Positions 1 to 7,007 of a stretch of 50,558 nucleotides of DNA are shown here, one piece after another. Both the position numbers and the translations under genes were made by a program. The stretch spans positions 1-50,558 of the forward strand of contig JAZRXL010000078.1 in assembly GCA_045600225.1 (NCBI GenBank), given 5' to 3'. The notes under the pieces were generated by a model that was not told the origin of the DNA, made no database searches, and saw only the letters and a list, made by a program, of their open reading frames with translations. Position 1 is the first letter of the stretch; the number at the start of each line of letters is the position of its first letter. Origin of the DNA: UBA1181 sp045600225 (GTDB taxonomy: Bacteria; Bacteroidota; Bacteroidia; Bacteroidales; Paludibacteraceae).

Positions 1-102
1 ACCAATGTCTGTTGTCTCTACTTCCTTAACCACGGACATCTTAAACGTCATACTGTAGTCTTTCTGCGTCCGTTTAACATAAACTCTTTCTTTCTCTTCC
101 AT
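1..102 (-). CDS. IS3-type transposase OrfA, N-terminal part (runs off the left edge)
   Basis: Thirty-four codons are open from an ATG at 102 down to base 1 and continue outside the window. The peptide starts MEEKERVYVKRTQKDYS and then reads FKMSVVKEVE. From memory this resembles the N-terminus of IS3-family OrfA helix-turn-helix proteins of Bacteroidota. OrfA binds the element ends and is normally joined to the OrfB integrase by programmed frameshifting. No clear Shine-Dalgarno sequence precedes the start. The family call rests on recognition of a short peptide, and the body of the element is not visible. Confidence 0.6.
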   Translation of the reverse strand, partial: MEEKERVYVKRTQKDYSMTFKMSVVKEVETTDIG

Positions 103-141
103 AACATTACTTTTTTTGTAACGCTATTTCAGGACTAGACA
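103..141 (-). mobile_element. Putative terminal end of the IS3-type element
   Basis: On the minus strand the bases before the OrfA start begin TGTCTAGTCCTGAAATAGCG at 141. IS3-family ends commonly start with TG, and the end-to-gene distance of about 40 bp is typical. The other end is outside the window, so the inverted repeat and target duplication cannot be confirmed. The boundary at 141 is inferred. Confidence 0.4.
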
Positions 142-157
142 TAGTGATTTCATAGGG

Positions 158-189
158 GAGGTATTGCATTTGCGATACCTCTCTTTTTT
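158..189 (+). terminator. Rho-independent terminator, apparently orphaned
   Basis: A 10-bp stem (158-167 with 172-181, one G-T pair) has an ATTT loop and is followed by a T-rich run. It points rightward, but no plus-strand gene lies between it and the putative IS end at 141. Its gene was probably to the left of the IS insertion. Confidence 0.75.
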
Positions 190-200
190 GTTAGTGTAAG

Positions 201-917
201 GTGTGTTTACTTAAACTTTATCATGTCTGCCAGTTGCAGGAAATAGTCGTTCGACCAGATGTCGAGTTCGCGATCATTCTCTATGTATGTAAGAACATTT
301 TGCTTGACGAGATTTATGTCGGTGCATCCATTTCATCCTTGGATTTGTCGAACAACAAGAAGCTCTCGTCTTCTAATATCAACTTCAAATTCAACAACAA
401 TGGAATCAAGGTAGATTCTCACCCTTGTCTTTTCAAACTTAGTGAGTTGAACTCGTCTATAGATGATGAGCGTGTTGTGAGAGTTGTTGGCGTGGATAGC
501 GTGGAGGTGGGTGAGACCCTCTATTTCAAGGCGATTGGAGATACAATCTCATATACTTACGATGTAAACAATGAGGAGATTGATCCTCTTTCGTTCTATA
601 TCTCTGCAACCGATGCTGATCACTTGCATTTCTATAAGGACGGTGTTTGTGAAAGATGTGGAGAGGAGCGAATTGTCACCTCTTTGGCGGATAACGCTCA
701 ATTGTCATTGTCTGTATATCCTAATCCGGCAGTTGATTACATCAGTGTGACAGGAGAGGTCTCTTCTTACAAGGTGATTATTTTGCTTGGTGAAACAGTT
801 GTGGAAGGAACTGATGCTCGACGTGTCAACGTCTCTTCTTTGACAAGCGGAAACTATTTGATTCGTTTGGTTGCGAAAGATGGTTTTGTTAAGTTGATAA
901 GCTTCCTCAAGAAGTAG
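201..917 (+). pseudogene. C-terminal remnant of a T9SS-secreted, LRR-like surface protein
   Basis: The frame opens after a TAG at 192-194 and can only start at a GTG (201). There is no ATG in all 238 codons and no signal peptide. The C-terminal 70 residues are a Por/type A T9SS sorting domain: SVYPNPAVDYISV, then a GNYLIRL-type strand and terminal lysines. Upstream lies a weak leucine-rich-repeat-like stretch (SLDLSNNKKL) and a CERCGEE segment. T9SS cargo needs a Sec signal peptide, so an export-competent N-terminus is missing. I read this as the 3' part of a larger surface-protein gene, perhaps left by the rearrangement that brought in the IS. A strong terminator follows. Confidence 0.6.
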
Positions 918-940
918 ATGTAAACTATTGGATGTGATTA

Positions 941-982
941 GATAGAGGTTTCGTGAATTAAAACGGAACCTCTATCTTTTTT
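941..982 (+). terminator. Rho-independent terminator after the T9SS remnant
   Basis: A 14-bp stem (941-954 with 963-976, one G-T pair) has an 8-base loop and is followed by six T residues. It sits 24 bp after the stop at 917. Confidence 0.85.
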
Positions 983-1096
983 GTTGGGCAAGTATATACC
1001 TGACCCCAAGGGATGAAAATACTATCAATGATGGCAGTGCGCCCTTGCCCAGCACATGTCTATTCGTTCCATGTACAAGGTTACGGGTGTAATGAA

Positions 1097-2587
1097 TCAC
1101 TTAGATACAAATCGTTTCTTTTCATCCCTACAAATCAGTTGTAGGGCCCATTTGCCTGAATGAACAGATGGTGGAATACCTCCGCCAGGGAACAGCCATT
1201 GGCCAGCCAAATAGAAACGGTCGAGGTTCGGTAGCTTCTGATTTAATTGGTCGATCACATTCTTTGGGGTAGGAATAAAACCTTCGTAGGCACCTTTCCA
1301 TGCACTGGTGTATCGGATGGTAGTCTTTGGAGTTGCCACGTCGCAGATCTCTACGAATTCGGAACTGTTAGGGTAGTGTTTCTCCAATATTTTAAGTGCA
1401 TCCTCTTTAATTTTCTCCTTCTCGACCAAATATTCATCTTCAGTCATCTTCTCCCATAGGGAGTAGGGACTCTCATATCGAATTACGATGCTTGATTTCC
1501 CTTCAGGAGCCATCGTTTTGTCGAAATTGTAATTCAATATACGGTAGTTGTGCGATAGTTTTGTGCTACCTATATTCTCTCCATCAGCCAATACCACTTG
1601 GATGTTATAGTCTGTCTCTAATTTTTTGTTTACACCAAACGAGACTTGTACCATAGAGGTGAATGGCTCCCAGTTGGCATAGACTTTATCCAATTTCGGT
1701 GAATTATACTTCCCTTTTAGCATTTTGTATAGGGTAGAGTAGCCGTCGGCTGCACTTACTACATAGTCTGCTTCGATGATGGTCCCATCGGAAAGTCTCA
1801 CTCCTTTAGCCTGATTGTTCTCCACGATGATTTCCTCTACCTCCTTTTTGAATAAGAATTCACCACCCAATGATTCGTATCTCTTCTGCATGCGTTCTGC
1901 AACGCCTAAGGAACCTCCGATGGGATAGCCAGCGTTCTTGCGGAAGTACCATCCCATAATGAGAAGGAATGCATATGCGGAAAAATTACCTTCTCCGTAG
2001 ATGTTTAGAAGTTTCTTCTCTAATACAGGACTCTTTATTTTCAAAGAGTGAATATATTCTGTATATGTCTTTCCTTTGTGTCTTAATGCAATATAAAGAG
2101 ACGGGTAACAATGAAGGAATGCCTTTAAATATTTAAAAGGGGTGCGAAAGGCGGGTGCAATGTCGAATGGACGAAGATGAGAAGCCCAGCGAATGTCGCT
2201 CTCCATTTTGCGAATGGCCTTGGAGTCTTCCGGAGATATCTTTAGTAGATACTCTTTCCATCGTTCAAGGTTGGTATATATGATGAGATCGGAACCATCT
2301 TTTGCTACATTCCTATTGTGGATTTCTGCATTGATTATTTGAACATTTTCATCGAGAATGCCTGTCTCGCACATAGTGTCGTGGAATGCACCTTCCTTAG
2401 TTCCAACAAGCCATTGGATGCTGTAATCAAAGCGGTATTTCTTCCTGTACCAAGCTGTACAGATACCTCCGGGAATACTATGTTTTTCGATGATTAGGGA
2501 ATCAAATCCATTGATCTGAGCATAGATGCCAACGGACATTCCTGACACGCCACCTCCGATGATTAAAATTTTCTTTTTCTCTCCCAT
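1097..2587 (-). CDS. FAD-dependent oxidoreductase, phytoene desaturase/retinol saturase-like
   Basis: A 496-residue flavoprotein. The N-terminus has the dinucleotide-binding Rossmann motif GGGVSG at 11-16, followed by EKHSIPGG, the usual CrtI-family pattern. The C-terminus has the family FAD-contact segment YLAGQWLFPGGGIPPS followed by a conserved helix. Relatives desaturate, saturate or isomerise polyprenoid or retinoid chains, but many Bacteroidota homologues have no known substrate. No carotenoid gene (crtB, crtY) lies nearby, so I do not assign a pathway. It has its own promoter (2685-2716) and is separated from the Fur-type gene. No signal peptide or membrane span is evident. Confidence 0.75.
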   Translation of the reverse strand: MGEKKKILIIGGGVSGMSVGIYAQINGFDSLIIEKHSIPGGICTAWYRKKYRFDYSIQWLVGTKEGAFHDTMCETGILDENVQIINAEIHNRNVAKDGSDLIIYTNLERWKEYLLKISPEDSKAIRKMESDIRWASHLRPFDIAPAFRTPFKYLKAFLHCYPSLYIALRHKGKTYTEYIHSLKIKSPVLEKKLLNIYGEGNFSAYAFLLIMGWYFRKNAGYPIGGSLGVAERMQKRYESLGGEFLFKKEVEEIIVENNQAKGVRLSDGTIIEADYVVSAADGYSTLYKMLKGKYNSPKLDKVYANWEPFTSMVQVSFGVNKKLETDYNIQVVLADGENIGSTKLSHNYRILNYNFDKTMAPEGKSSIVIRYESPYSLWEKMTEDEYLVEKEKIKEDALKILEKHYPNSSEFVEICDVATPKTTIRYTSAWKGAYEGFIPTPKNVIDQLNQKLPNLDRFYLAGQWLFPGGGIPPSVHSGKWALQLICRDEKKRFVSK

Positions 2588-2684
2588 GAATGAGATTGGT
2601 TTGTAGGTTTTATCAAATTAGAGCATTTGCATAGTTGCTTTGCAAACTGTACATTTACTCCCCTTGCAGAGTTTGATGGGTGCG

Positions 2685-2716
2685 CAAATTTATAAACAAT
2701 ATGAGTATGTAACAAA
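2685..2716 (-). promoter_or_regulatory. Promoter of the CrtI-like gene
   Basis: On the minus strand TTTG (2713-2716) and TAAATTTG (2685-2692) are separated by 20 bases, matching the Bacteroidota -33/-7 consensus. It lies about 100 bases upstream of the ATG at 2587. Confidence 0.65.
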
Positions 2717-2871
2717 TGAAAATATGTCAGCAAAAATTATTTTTTTTGTGATGTGATGTGTAATTGTCTGATAGTGTTTGATTTATGTCTAAAAGTTTTC
2801 TTGTAAAATATTGAAAATAAATAATTTGATATATGCTCTTTGGTATGTTTTTATGCGTTCGGTTTTGGATA

Positions 2872-3294
2872 TCATGTATTTCTGCTTGCTTTTTTCTGGC
2901 ATTTTGAGCATACGCCTTTTACGATATATGATATCTCTTCCACATCAAAATCTCTTGGAATATTTACAAAAGGAATAGAAAGCGTCTTCAAACAAAATGT
3001 TTTCTTGCATACGGTACAAGAAATATGAACATGGTGTTGATGATGGGTCTCGTCGTTACATTCACAGACGCAATATTTAACGGAGCCACTGCCATCATCG
3101 ATCTCATGAAGCAGTTCCTTTTCTTTGAACAAAACTATAGTTCTGAATAGGGAAGATTTATCTACCGTGATTAGTTTGTTCTCCAAGTCAGACAAGGAAA
3201 ATGCATAATCGAAATTCTGCATCTCTTTCCAAATGAGTAGGCGTATAGCTGTGCATCTGATTTTCTTTCTTGAAAAAATATCTTCGTATGACAT
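2872..3294 (-). CDS. Fur-family transcriptional regulator (possibly Zur-like)
   Basis: A 140-residue protein with an N-terminal winged-helix domain (about 8-75) and a C-terminal metal-binding and dimer domain. Visible metal ligands are the His-rich HHQHHVH at 84-90, the CxxC pair C93/C96 and a second CxxC pair C129/C132, the structural zinc site of Fur proteins. Fur-family members repress genes when loaded with Fe, Zn or Mn, or sense peroxide; the sequence does not tell which. The His-rich sensor loop and lack of extra acidic ligands would suit a zinc sensor. Its promoter overlaps a symmetrical repeat that could be its own operator. No obvious metal transporter is adjacent. Confidence 0.85.
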   Translation of the reverse strand: MSYEDIFSRKKIRCTAIRLLIWKEMQNFDYAFSLSDLENKLITVDKSSLFRTIVLFKEKELLHEIDDGSGSVKYCVCECNDETHHQHHVHISCTVCKKTFCLKTLSIPFVNIPRDFDVEEISYIVKGVCSKCQKKASRNT

Positions 3295-3315
3295 TGATCA
3301 AATTTTAGATATATG

Positions 3316-3323
3316 CAAAGGTA
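3316..3323 (-). promoter_or_regulatory. -7 element of the Fur-family gene
   Basis: TACCTTTG on the minus strand lies 22 bases before the ATG. No good -33 TTTG is seen at the standard distance, which fits a regulated promoter. Confidence 0.5.
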
Positions 3324-3355
3324 TTCTAAAAACCTTAGAATTTGTTTAAGTCTAA
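3323..3355. promoter_or_regulatory. Palindromic operator candidate at the Fur-family promoter
   Basis: ATTCTAA (3323-3329) and TTAGAAT (3335-3341) form a perfect 7-5-7 inverted repeat that touches the -7 element. A third half-site TCTAA (3351-3355) extends the array. Fur-family proteins bind AT-rich palindromes of about this size, so autoregulation is plausible but inferred. Confidence 0.45.
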
Positions 3356-3358
3356 GAT

Positions 3359-3393
3359 AAAAAACTCCGAAGGTTGAGAAAAAACCTTCGGAG
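3359..3393 (-). terminator. Rho-independent terminator of the GH30 gene
   Basis: An 11-bp perfect stem (3365-3375 with 3383-3393) is followed on the minus strand by a run of six T residues. It lies about 70 bases beyond the GH30 stop. Confidence 0.85.
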
Positions 3394-3461
3394 AAATAAT
3401 ATGTAAAGATGTTTAAATAAGCACAGAGATGCTTTTACATCGAATTTTATCTTGTTGTGCC

Positions 3462-5639
3462 TTATTTTAGTTCAATCTTGAACGAGTCATCACCAGAACT
3501 CAACACGTAGATTCCTGGTTGTAGAGTCTTCTCTAATTTTGATTGAGCATCTTCCTTGCTGTTGATGTTCAATGAATAAAGTTTCTTGCCACTAAGACTG
3601 AACACATCGTATTTGCCTTGGTGTGGTGCAACCTTCACAGACTCAATAACTACACTGCCAGTGGTGTTCTTTGACTTGAATTCCAACCAATCAATGTTCA
3701 CATACGAATTGTCGATCACGATGCGTATCACATGCTTGCCTGCTGTGAGTTTTGTCTCGCCACTTACGACCTTATAGTTATTCCATTCTTCTCCAGTCTT
3801 CTCCACGTTGATTTTAGGGATGATCGTTTCTCCATCACATTCTACATGTAAAGCGGAAGTCGCACTTCCGGAAGCTAGATTGAAGTACCAAGTGTAATCT
3901 CCAGTCTCTGTCACTTCAACTGTATACTCCAACCACTCGGAGGTGTTTGTGTATCCTACCGCGTATCCACCATCAGGTGTCGTGGTGATGTCAACGCCTT
4001 CGTTTGGTCTGTATTCTTTTTCTTGATTCTCCTCTTCGTTGTCGGAATATCCATATCCTTGACCTCCCTCATCAAAGTTCTCTGCCTCAATCTTACCAGG
4101 AATCTCAACCATAGTTCCCTTGTATGGTCCCTTTGGTTGTGCAACATTCACATCGGTAGATGCTGCTGCCACATTTCCTTCGTTATCTGTTGCTTTCACA
4201 GTGATTGTGTGTTTGCCAATCTCTTCTACATCCCAAGTGTAAGTATAAGGTGCATTGGATGATGAGCCGATCAACTTGTCATCAGCATAAAACTCTACTT
4301 TTGTGATTTGTCCATTCTCATCTGTTGCATTGGCTTTAATCTCTATGGCAGCAGGAGACTCGAAGCGAGTTCCCTCCTTTGGCGCAGTGACTGTTACCTT
4401 AGGCATACCATTCTTGCCTTTTCCAACCAAAGTGACAACAGATTGTGCATCCAATTGAACCGAGAATTGAGTTCCCGAATAGTTACAACTCTCTTTGGCA
4501 AGGTTTTTCGAACCCGTAGTGACGATTCTCTCCCAGCTTGTGACAGCGTTGTTCGGAATGCTAACGTTTAAAGTCTTGGCACTTGTGTTTTTGTTGATGA
4601 TTACCAACGTGATGTCGTTCTCGTTTTTGTATGCAGTGAAGTAAACATTGCTGGTTGGGTTGTGGGTACAATCCAAACGAACATAACCAGGACGAACATA
4701 TTTAGAAAAATGCGCCATCATGTAACCACGTTTACTGATGCTTCCATCTTCATTCATTGGTCCATAACTTCTGCGAATATACCACCATACATAGGCATTG
4801 AACCTTGCGACTGCCATACCATTGCTCATATGGACAGCCACATCCAATGATTCTGGCCAACGACTATTCGAATTTGCCTCAGAGTTTGGCACATAAACCT
4901 CGGTCATCCATAACTCCTTACCTTGACTGTGGTTGAAATAATTTTGATAGGCGAAATCACTTACTAACGTTCCATAAGTGTGGCAACCTAATACATCCAC
5001 GTTAGCCCATGCCGCAGCATCATTGATGATTGGATCTGAATAGTTCTTGCGATATTGGAATGATTCTGGAGCAATTACTTTGCAATTGATTTTTCCTGCA
5101 TAGTTCTTACAGAAATCAACTAACTCGGTTGGAGTCCAACCAGTCCATTCTGATGCGTAATCCGGTTCGTTCTGGATAGAGATTGCGTCGATTGGTGCTC
5201 CTTGGTCTTTCATGAATTTAACGAACTTATTCAGGTGGTCAGTGTAAGCCTGATAACTGTCATGTTTTAGGTGATACTTCATACCACTTTTCTGCTCGCA
5301 CATTGATGAAGGGGGATTCCAAGGTGATGCGAAAACCGTACAGCCATGTTGTTTTGCTGCTTTTACAGTGGCAACCTCTCTAGACCAGTTGCTTTCCAAC
5401 TCGTCTACGTGGATACGGAGCACTGAAAAACCAAGTTGATTGTTGTCGTTTCCAAATGCAATCTCACGCTGAGATGCTGTTAAATCTGAAATCCAGGTCG
5501 TGAAGTTGATACCCCCGAAACCTGTTATCTTCTGACTCTCCTTACTCAAGTCAACCGTCACGCTTTGAGCTGACGACTCTCCTACAAAAAATGCCGCGCA
5601 TAATAACGCTAATGCGCGAAAGTGTAATTGTTTTTTCAT
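3462..5639 (-). CDS. Secreted GH30 xylanase-type glycoside hydrolase with Ig-like, CBM6 and T9SS domains
   Basis: A 725-residue multidomain enzyme. I choose the ATG at 5639 over a TTG four codons upstream because it starts a standard signal peptide (MKKQLHFRALALL, cleavage near SSA-QS). The GH30 catalytic barrel and beta-domain span about 27-415, with acid/base E158 in QNEPD and nucleophile E247 in WMTEVY. It most resembles glucuronoxylanase-type GH30. A bacterial Ig-like domain follows (about 418-510), then a carbohydrate-binding module CBM6 (about 515-655; IEAENFD and NIDWLEF), then a T9SS sorting domain (YDVFSLSGKKLY, LQPGIYVL). It probably acts at the cell surface or outside on xylan. No SusCD pair or other xylan gene is adjacent, so it stands alone. 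Confidence 0.88.
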   Translation of the reverse strand: MKKQLHFRALALLCAAFFVGESSAQSVTVDLSKESQKITGFGGINFTTWISDLTASQREIAFGNDNNQLGFSVLRIHVDELESNWSREVATVKAAKQHGCTVFASPWNPPSSMCEQKSGMKYHLKHDSYQAYTDHLNKFVKFMKDQGAPIDAISIQNEPDYASEWTGWTPTELVDFCKNYAGKINCKVIAPESFQYRKNYSDPIINDAAAWANVDVLGCHTYGTLVSDFAYQNYFNHSQGKELWMTEVYVPNSEANSNSRWPESLDVAVHMSNGMAVARFNAYVWWYIRRSYGPMNEDGSISKRGYMMAHFSKYVRPGYVRLDCTHNPTSNVYFTAYKNENDITLVIINKNTSAKTLNVSIPNNAVTSWERIVTTGSKNLAKESCNYSGTQFSVQLDAQSVVTLVGKGKNGMPKVTVTAPKEGTRFESPAAIEIKANATDENGQITKVEFYADDKLIGSSSNAPYTYTWDVEEIGKHTITVKATDNEGNVAAASTDVNVAQPKGPYKGTMVEIPGKIEAENFDEGGQGYGYSDNEEENQEKEYRPNEGVDITTTPDGGYAVGYTNTSEWLEYTVEVTETGDYTWYFNLASGSATSALHVECDGETIIPKINVEKTGEEWNNYKVVSGETKLTAGKHVIRIVIDNSYVNIDWLEFKSKNTTGSVVIESVKVAPHQGKYDVFSLSGKKLYSLNINSKEDAQSKLEKTLQPGIYVLSSGDDSFKIELK

Positions 5640-5996
5640 TTTTCCAATCAATATATTTTAATGTGGTTCTCTAAAATTAATTAAGTCAGTCTTTTGTGTA
5701 ATAAAAGTTCTTCAGTTTTTTTGATATCCCAATGAGATATACCATACACTCAGTCTGTCTTACGAAAATCGGCGGAAAGTTATGGAAATTTTTATTAACA
5801 ACAAAGTAAGACGATGAAAAATTATTAAAGTAGAATGCTTCTTTCTTGATAAATATTGTATTCTAAGGGTTTCTTGTTTTGGGAGAAAAATATGATAAAA
5901 AATAGTGGAGAAAAATATTACGAGTGAGTGATTTTTGTATTAACTTTGCAGAAGTATTTTAGGATACGGAAATTATTTAAAATTCATATAAAATCA
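5640..5996. other. Intergenic region between the GH30 gene and prs
   Basis: About 360 bases of AT-rich DNA between divergent genes. It holds the prs -7 element (5941-5948) and, on the GH30 side, a short inverted repeat ATATC/GATAT (5724-5728, 5736-5740). I see no good TAnnTTTG element for GH30, so that gene may need an activator. No RNA gene or further ORF is supported. Confidence 0.5.
5941..5948 (+). promoter_or_regulatory. -7 element of prs
   Basis: TAACTTTG fits TAnnTTTG and lies 49 bases before the prs ATG. It also rules out the upstream in-frame start at 5928. Confidence 0.55.
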
Positions 5997-6938
5997 ATGG
6001 ACAGTCAACATCCTTTTTCAGTATTTGCCGGATCTAATACGAAGTATTTGGCAGAAGAAATATGCAATTGCTTAGGTTGCGAATTAGGTAAAATCAATTT
6101 GCAAAGATTTGCAGATGGTGAGTTTGGTGTTTCTTACGAAGAGTCAGTTCGTGGTCATTATGTGTTCTTGGTTCAGTCTACAGTTCCTACTGCAGATAAC
6201 TTGATGGAACTTCTTTTGATGATCGATGCTGCAAAGAGAGCGTCTGCTTACAAGATCATTGCAGTTATCCCTTACTTCGGTTGGGCAAGACAAGATCGTA
6301 AGGATAAACCACGTGTTGCAATTGGTGCTAAGTTGGTGGCTGATTTGTTGACTGTTGCGGGTATTGACCGTTTGATAACAATGGATTTGCACGCTGATCA
6401 AATTCAAGGTTTCTTTAATGTGCCTGTTGATCACTTGTATGCATCTACCGTTTTCTTGCCATATATCCAATCAATGAAGTTGGAGAACTTGGTTATCGCT
6501 TCTCCTGATGTTGGAGGTTCTAAGAGAGCAAACTCTTATTCAAAATATTTGGGTTGTCCAATGGTACTTTGCCACAAGAGCCGTGAGAAAGCTAATGTCG
6601 TAAGCGAGATGACTATCATCGGTGATGTAAAAGGTAAGAATGTAGTTATCTTGGATGATATGGTTGATACTGCTGGTACATTGACAAAGGCAGCTGGTAT
6701 TATGTCTAATGCTGGTGCTACTTCAGTTCGTGCTGTCGTTTCTCACGCTGTTATGTCAGATCCTGCAAGTACTCGCGTAGATGAGTCAAGTTTGGAAGAG
6801 ATCATCTTCACAAACTCTATTCCTTTCCACAAGGATTGTAAGAAGGCACATGTTTTGTCTGTTGCTCCTTTGTTCGCAGATACTATTCAACGAGTAATGG
6901 ATAACCGCTCAATTAGCGAGAATTATTTGACTAAATAA
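5997..6938 (+). CDS. prs: Ribose-phosphate pyrophosphokinase
   Basis: A 313-residue PRPP synthase making 5-phosphoribosyl diphosphate from ribose 5-phosphate and ATP, the precursor of purines, pyrimidines, histidine, tryptophan and NAD. The start at 5997 (MDSQHPFSVFAGS) matches the family; an in-frame start 23 codons earlier lies upstream of the -7 element. The flexible-loop YFGWARQDRK region (Y-ARQDRK is typical), the MDLHADQIQGFF metal/ATP segment and the PRPP-binding loop VVILDDMVDTAGT (about 216-228) are all present. It is followed by a terminator, so it appears to be monocistronic. Confidence 0.97.
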   Translation: MDSQHPFSVFAGSNTKYLAEEICNCLGCELGKINLQRFADGEFGVSYEESVRGHYVFLVQSTVPTADNLMELLLMIDAAKRASAYKIIAVIPYFGWARQDRKDKPRVAIGAKLVADLLTVAGIDRLITMDLHADQIQGFFNVPVDHLYASTVFLPYIQSMKLENLVIASPDVGGSKRANSYSKYLGCPMVLCHKSREKANVVSEMTIIGDVKGKNVVILDDMVDTAGTLTKAAGIMSNAGATSVRAVVSHAVMSDPASTRVDESSLEEIIFTNSIPFHKDCKKAHVLSVAPLFADTIQRVMDNRSISENYLTK

Positions 6939-6950
6939 TAAAAACTACAA

Positions 6951-6990
6951 AAGAGGCTGGATTCGGATTCATCTGTTTCCAGCCCTCTTT
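6951..6990 (+). terminator. Terminator after prs
   Basis: A stem AAGAGG-CTGGA (6951-6961) pairs with TCCAGCCCTCTT (6978-6989) with one bulge, and is followed by a short T-rich stretch. Confidence 0.6.
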
Positions 6991-7007
6991 GTCTCTATAC
7001 ATTTCCT

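Noticed and set aside
1097..2587. The CrtI-like gene considered as evidence for carotenoid synthesis
   Set aside because: No phytoene synthase, cyclase or other carotenoid gene is in the window, and this family has many members of unknown substrate.
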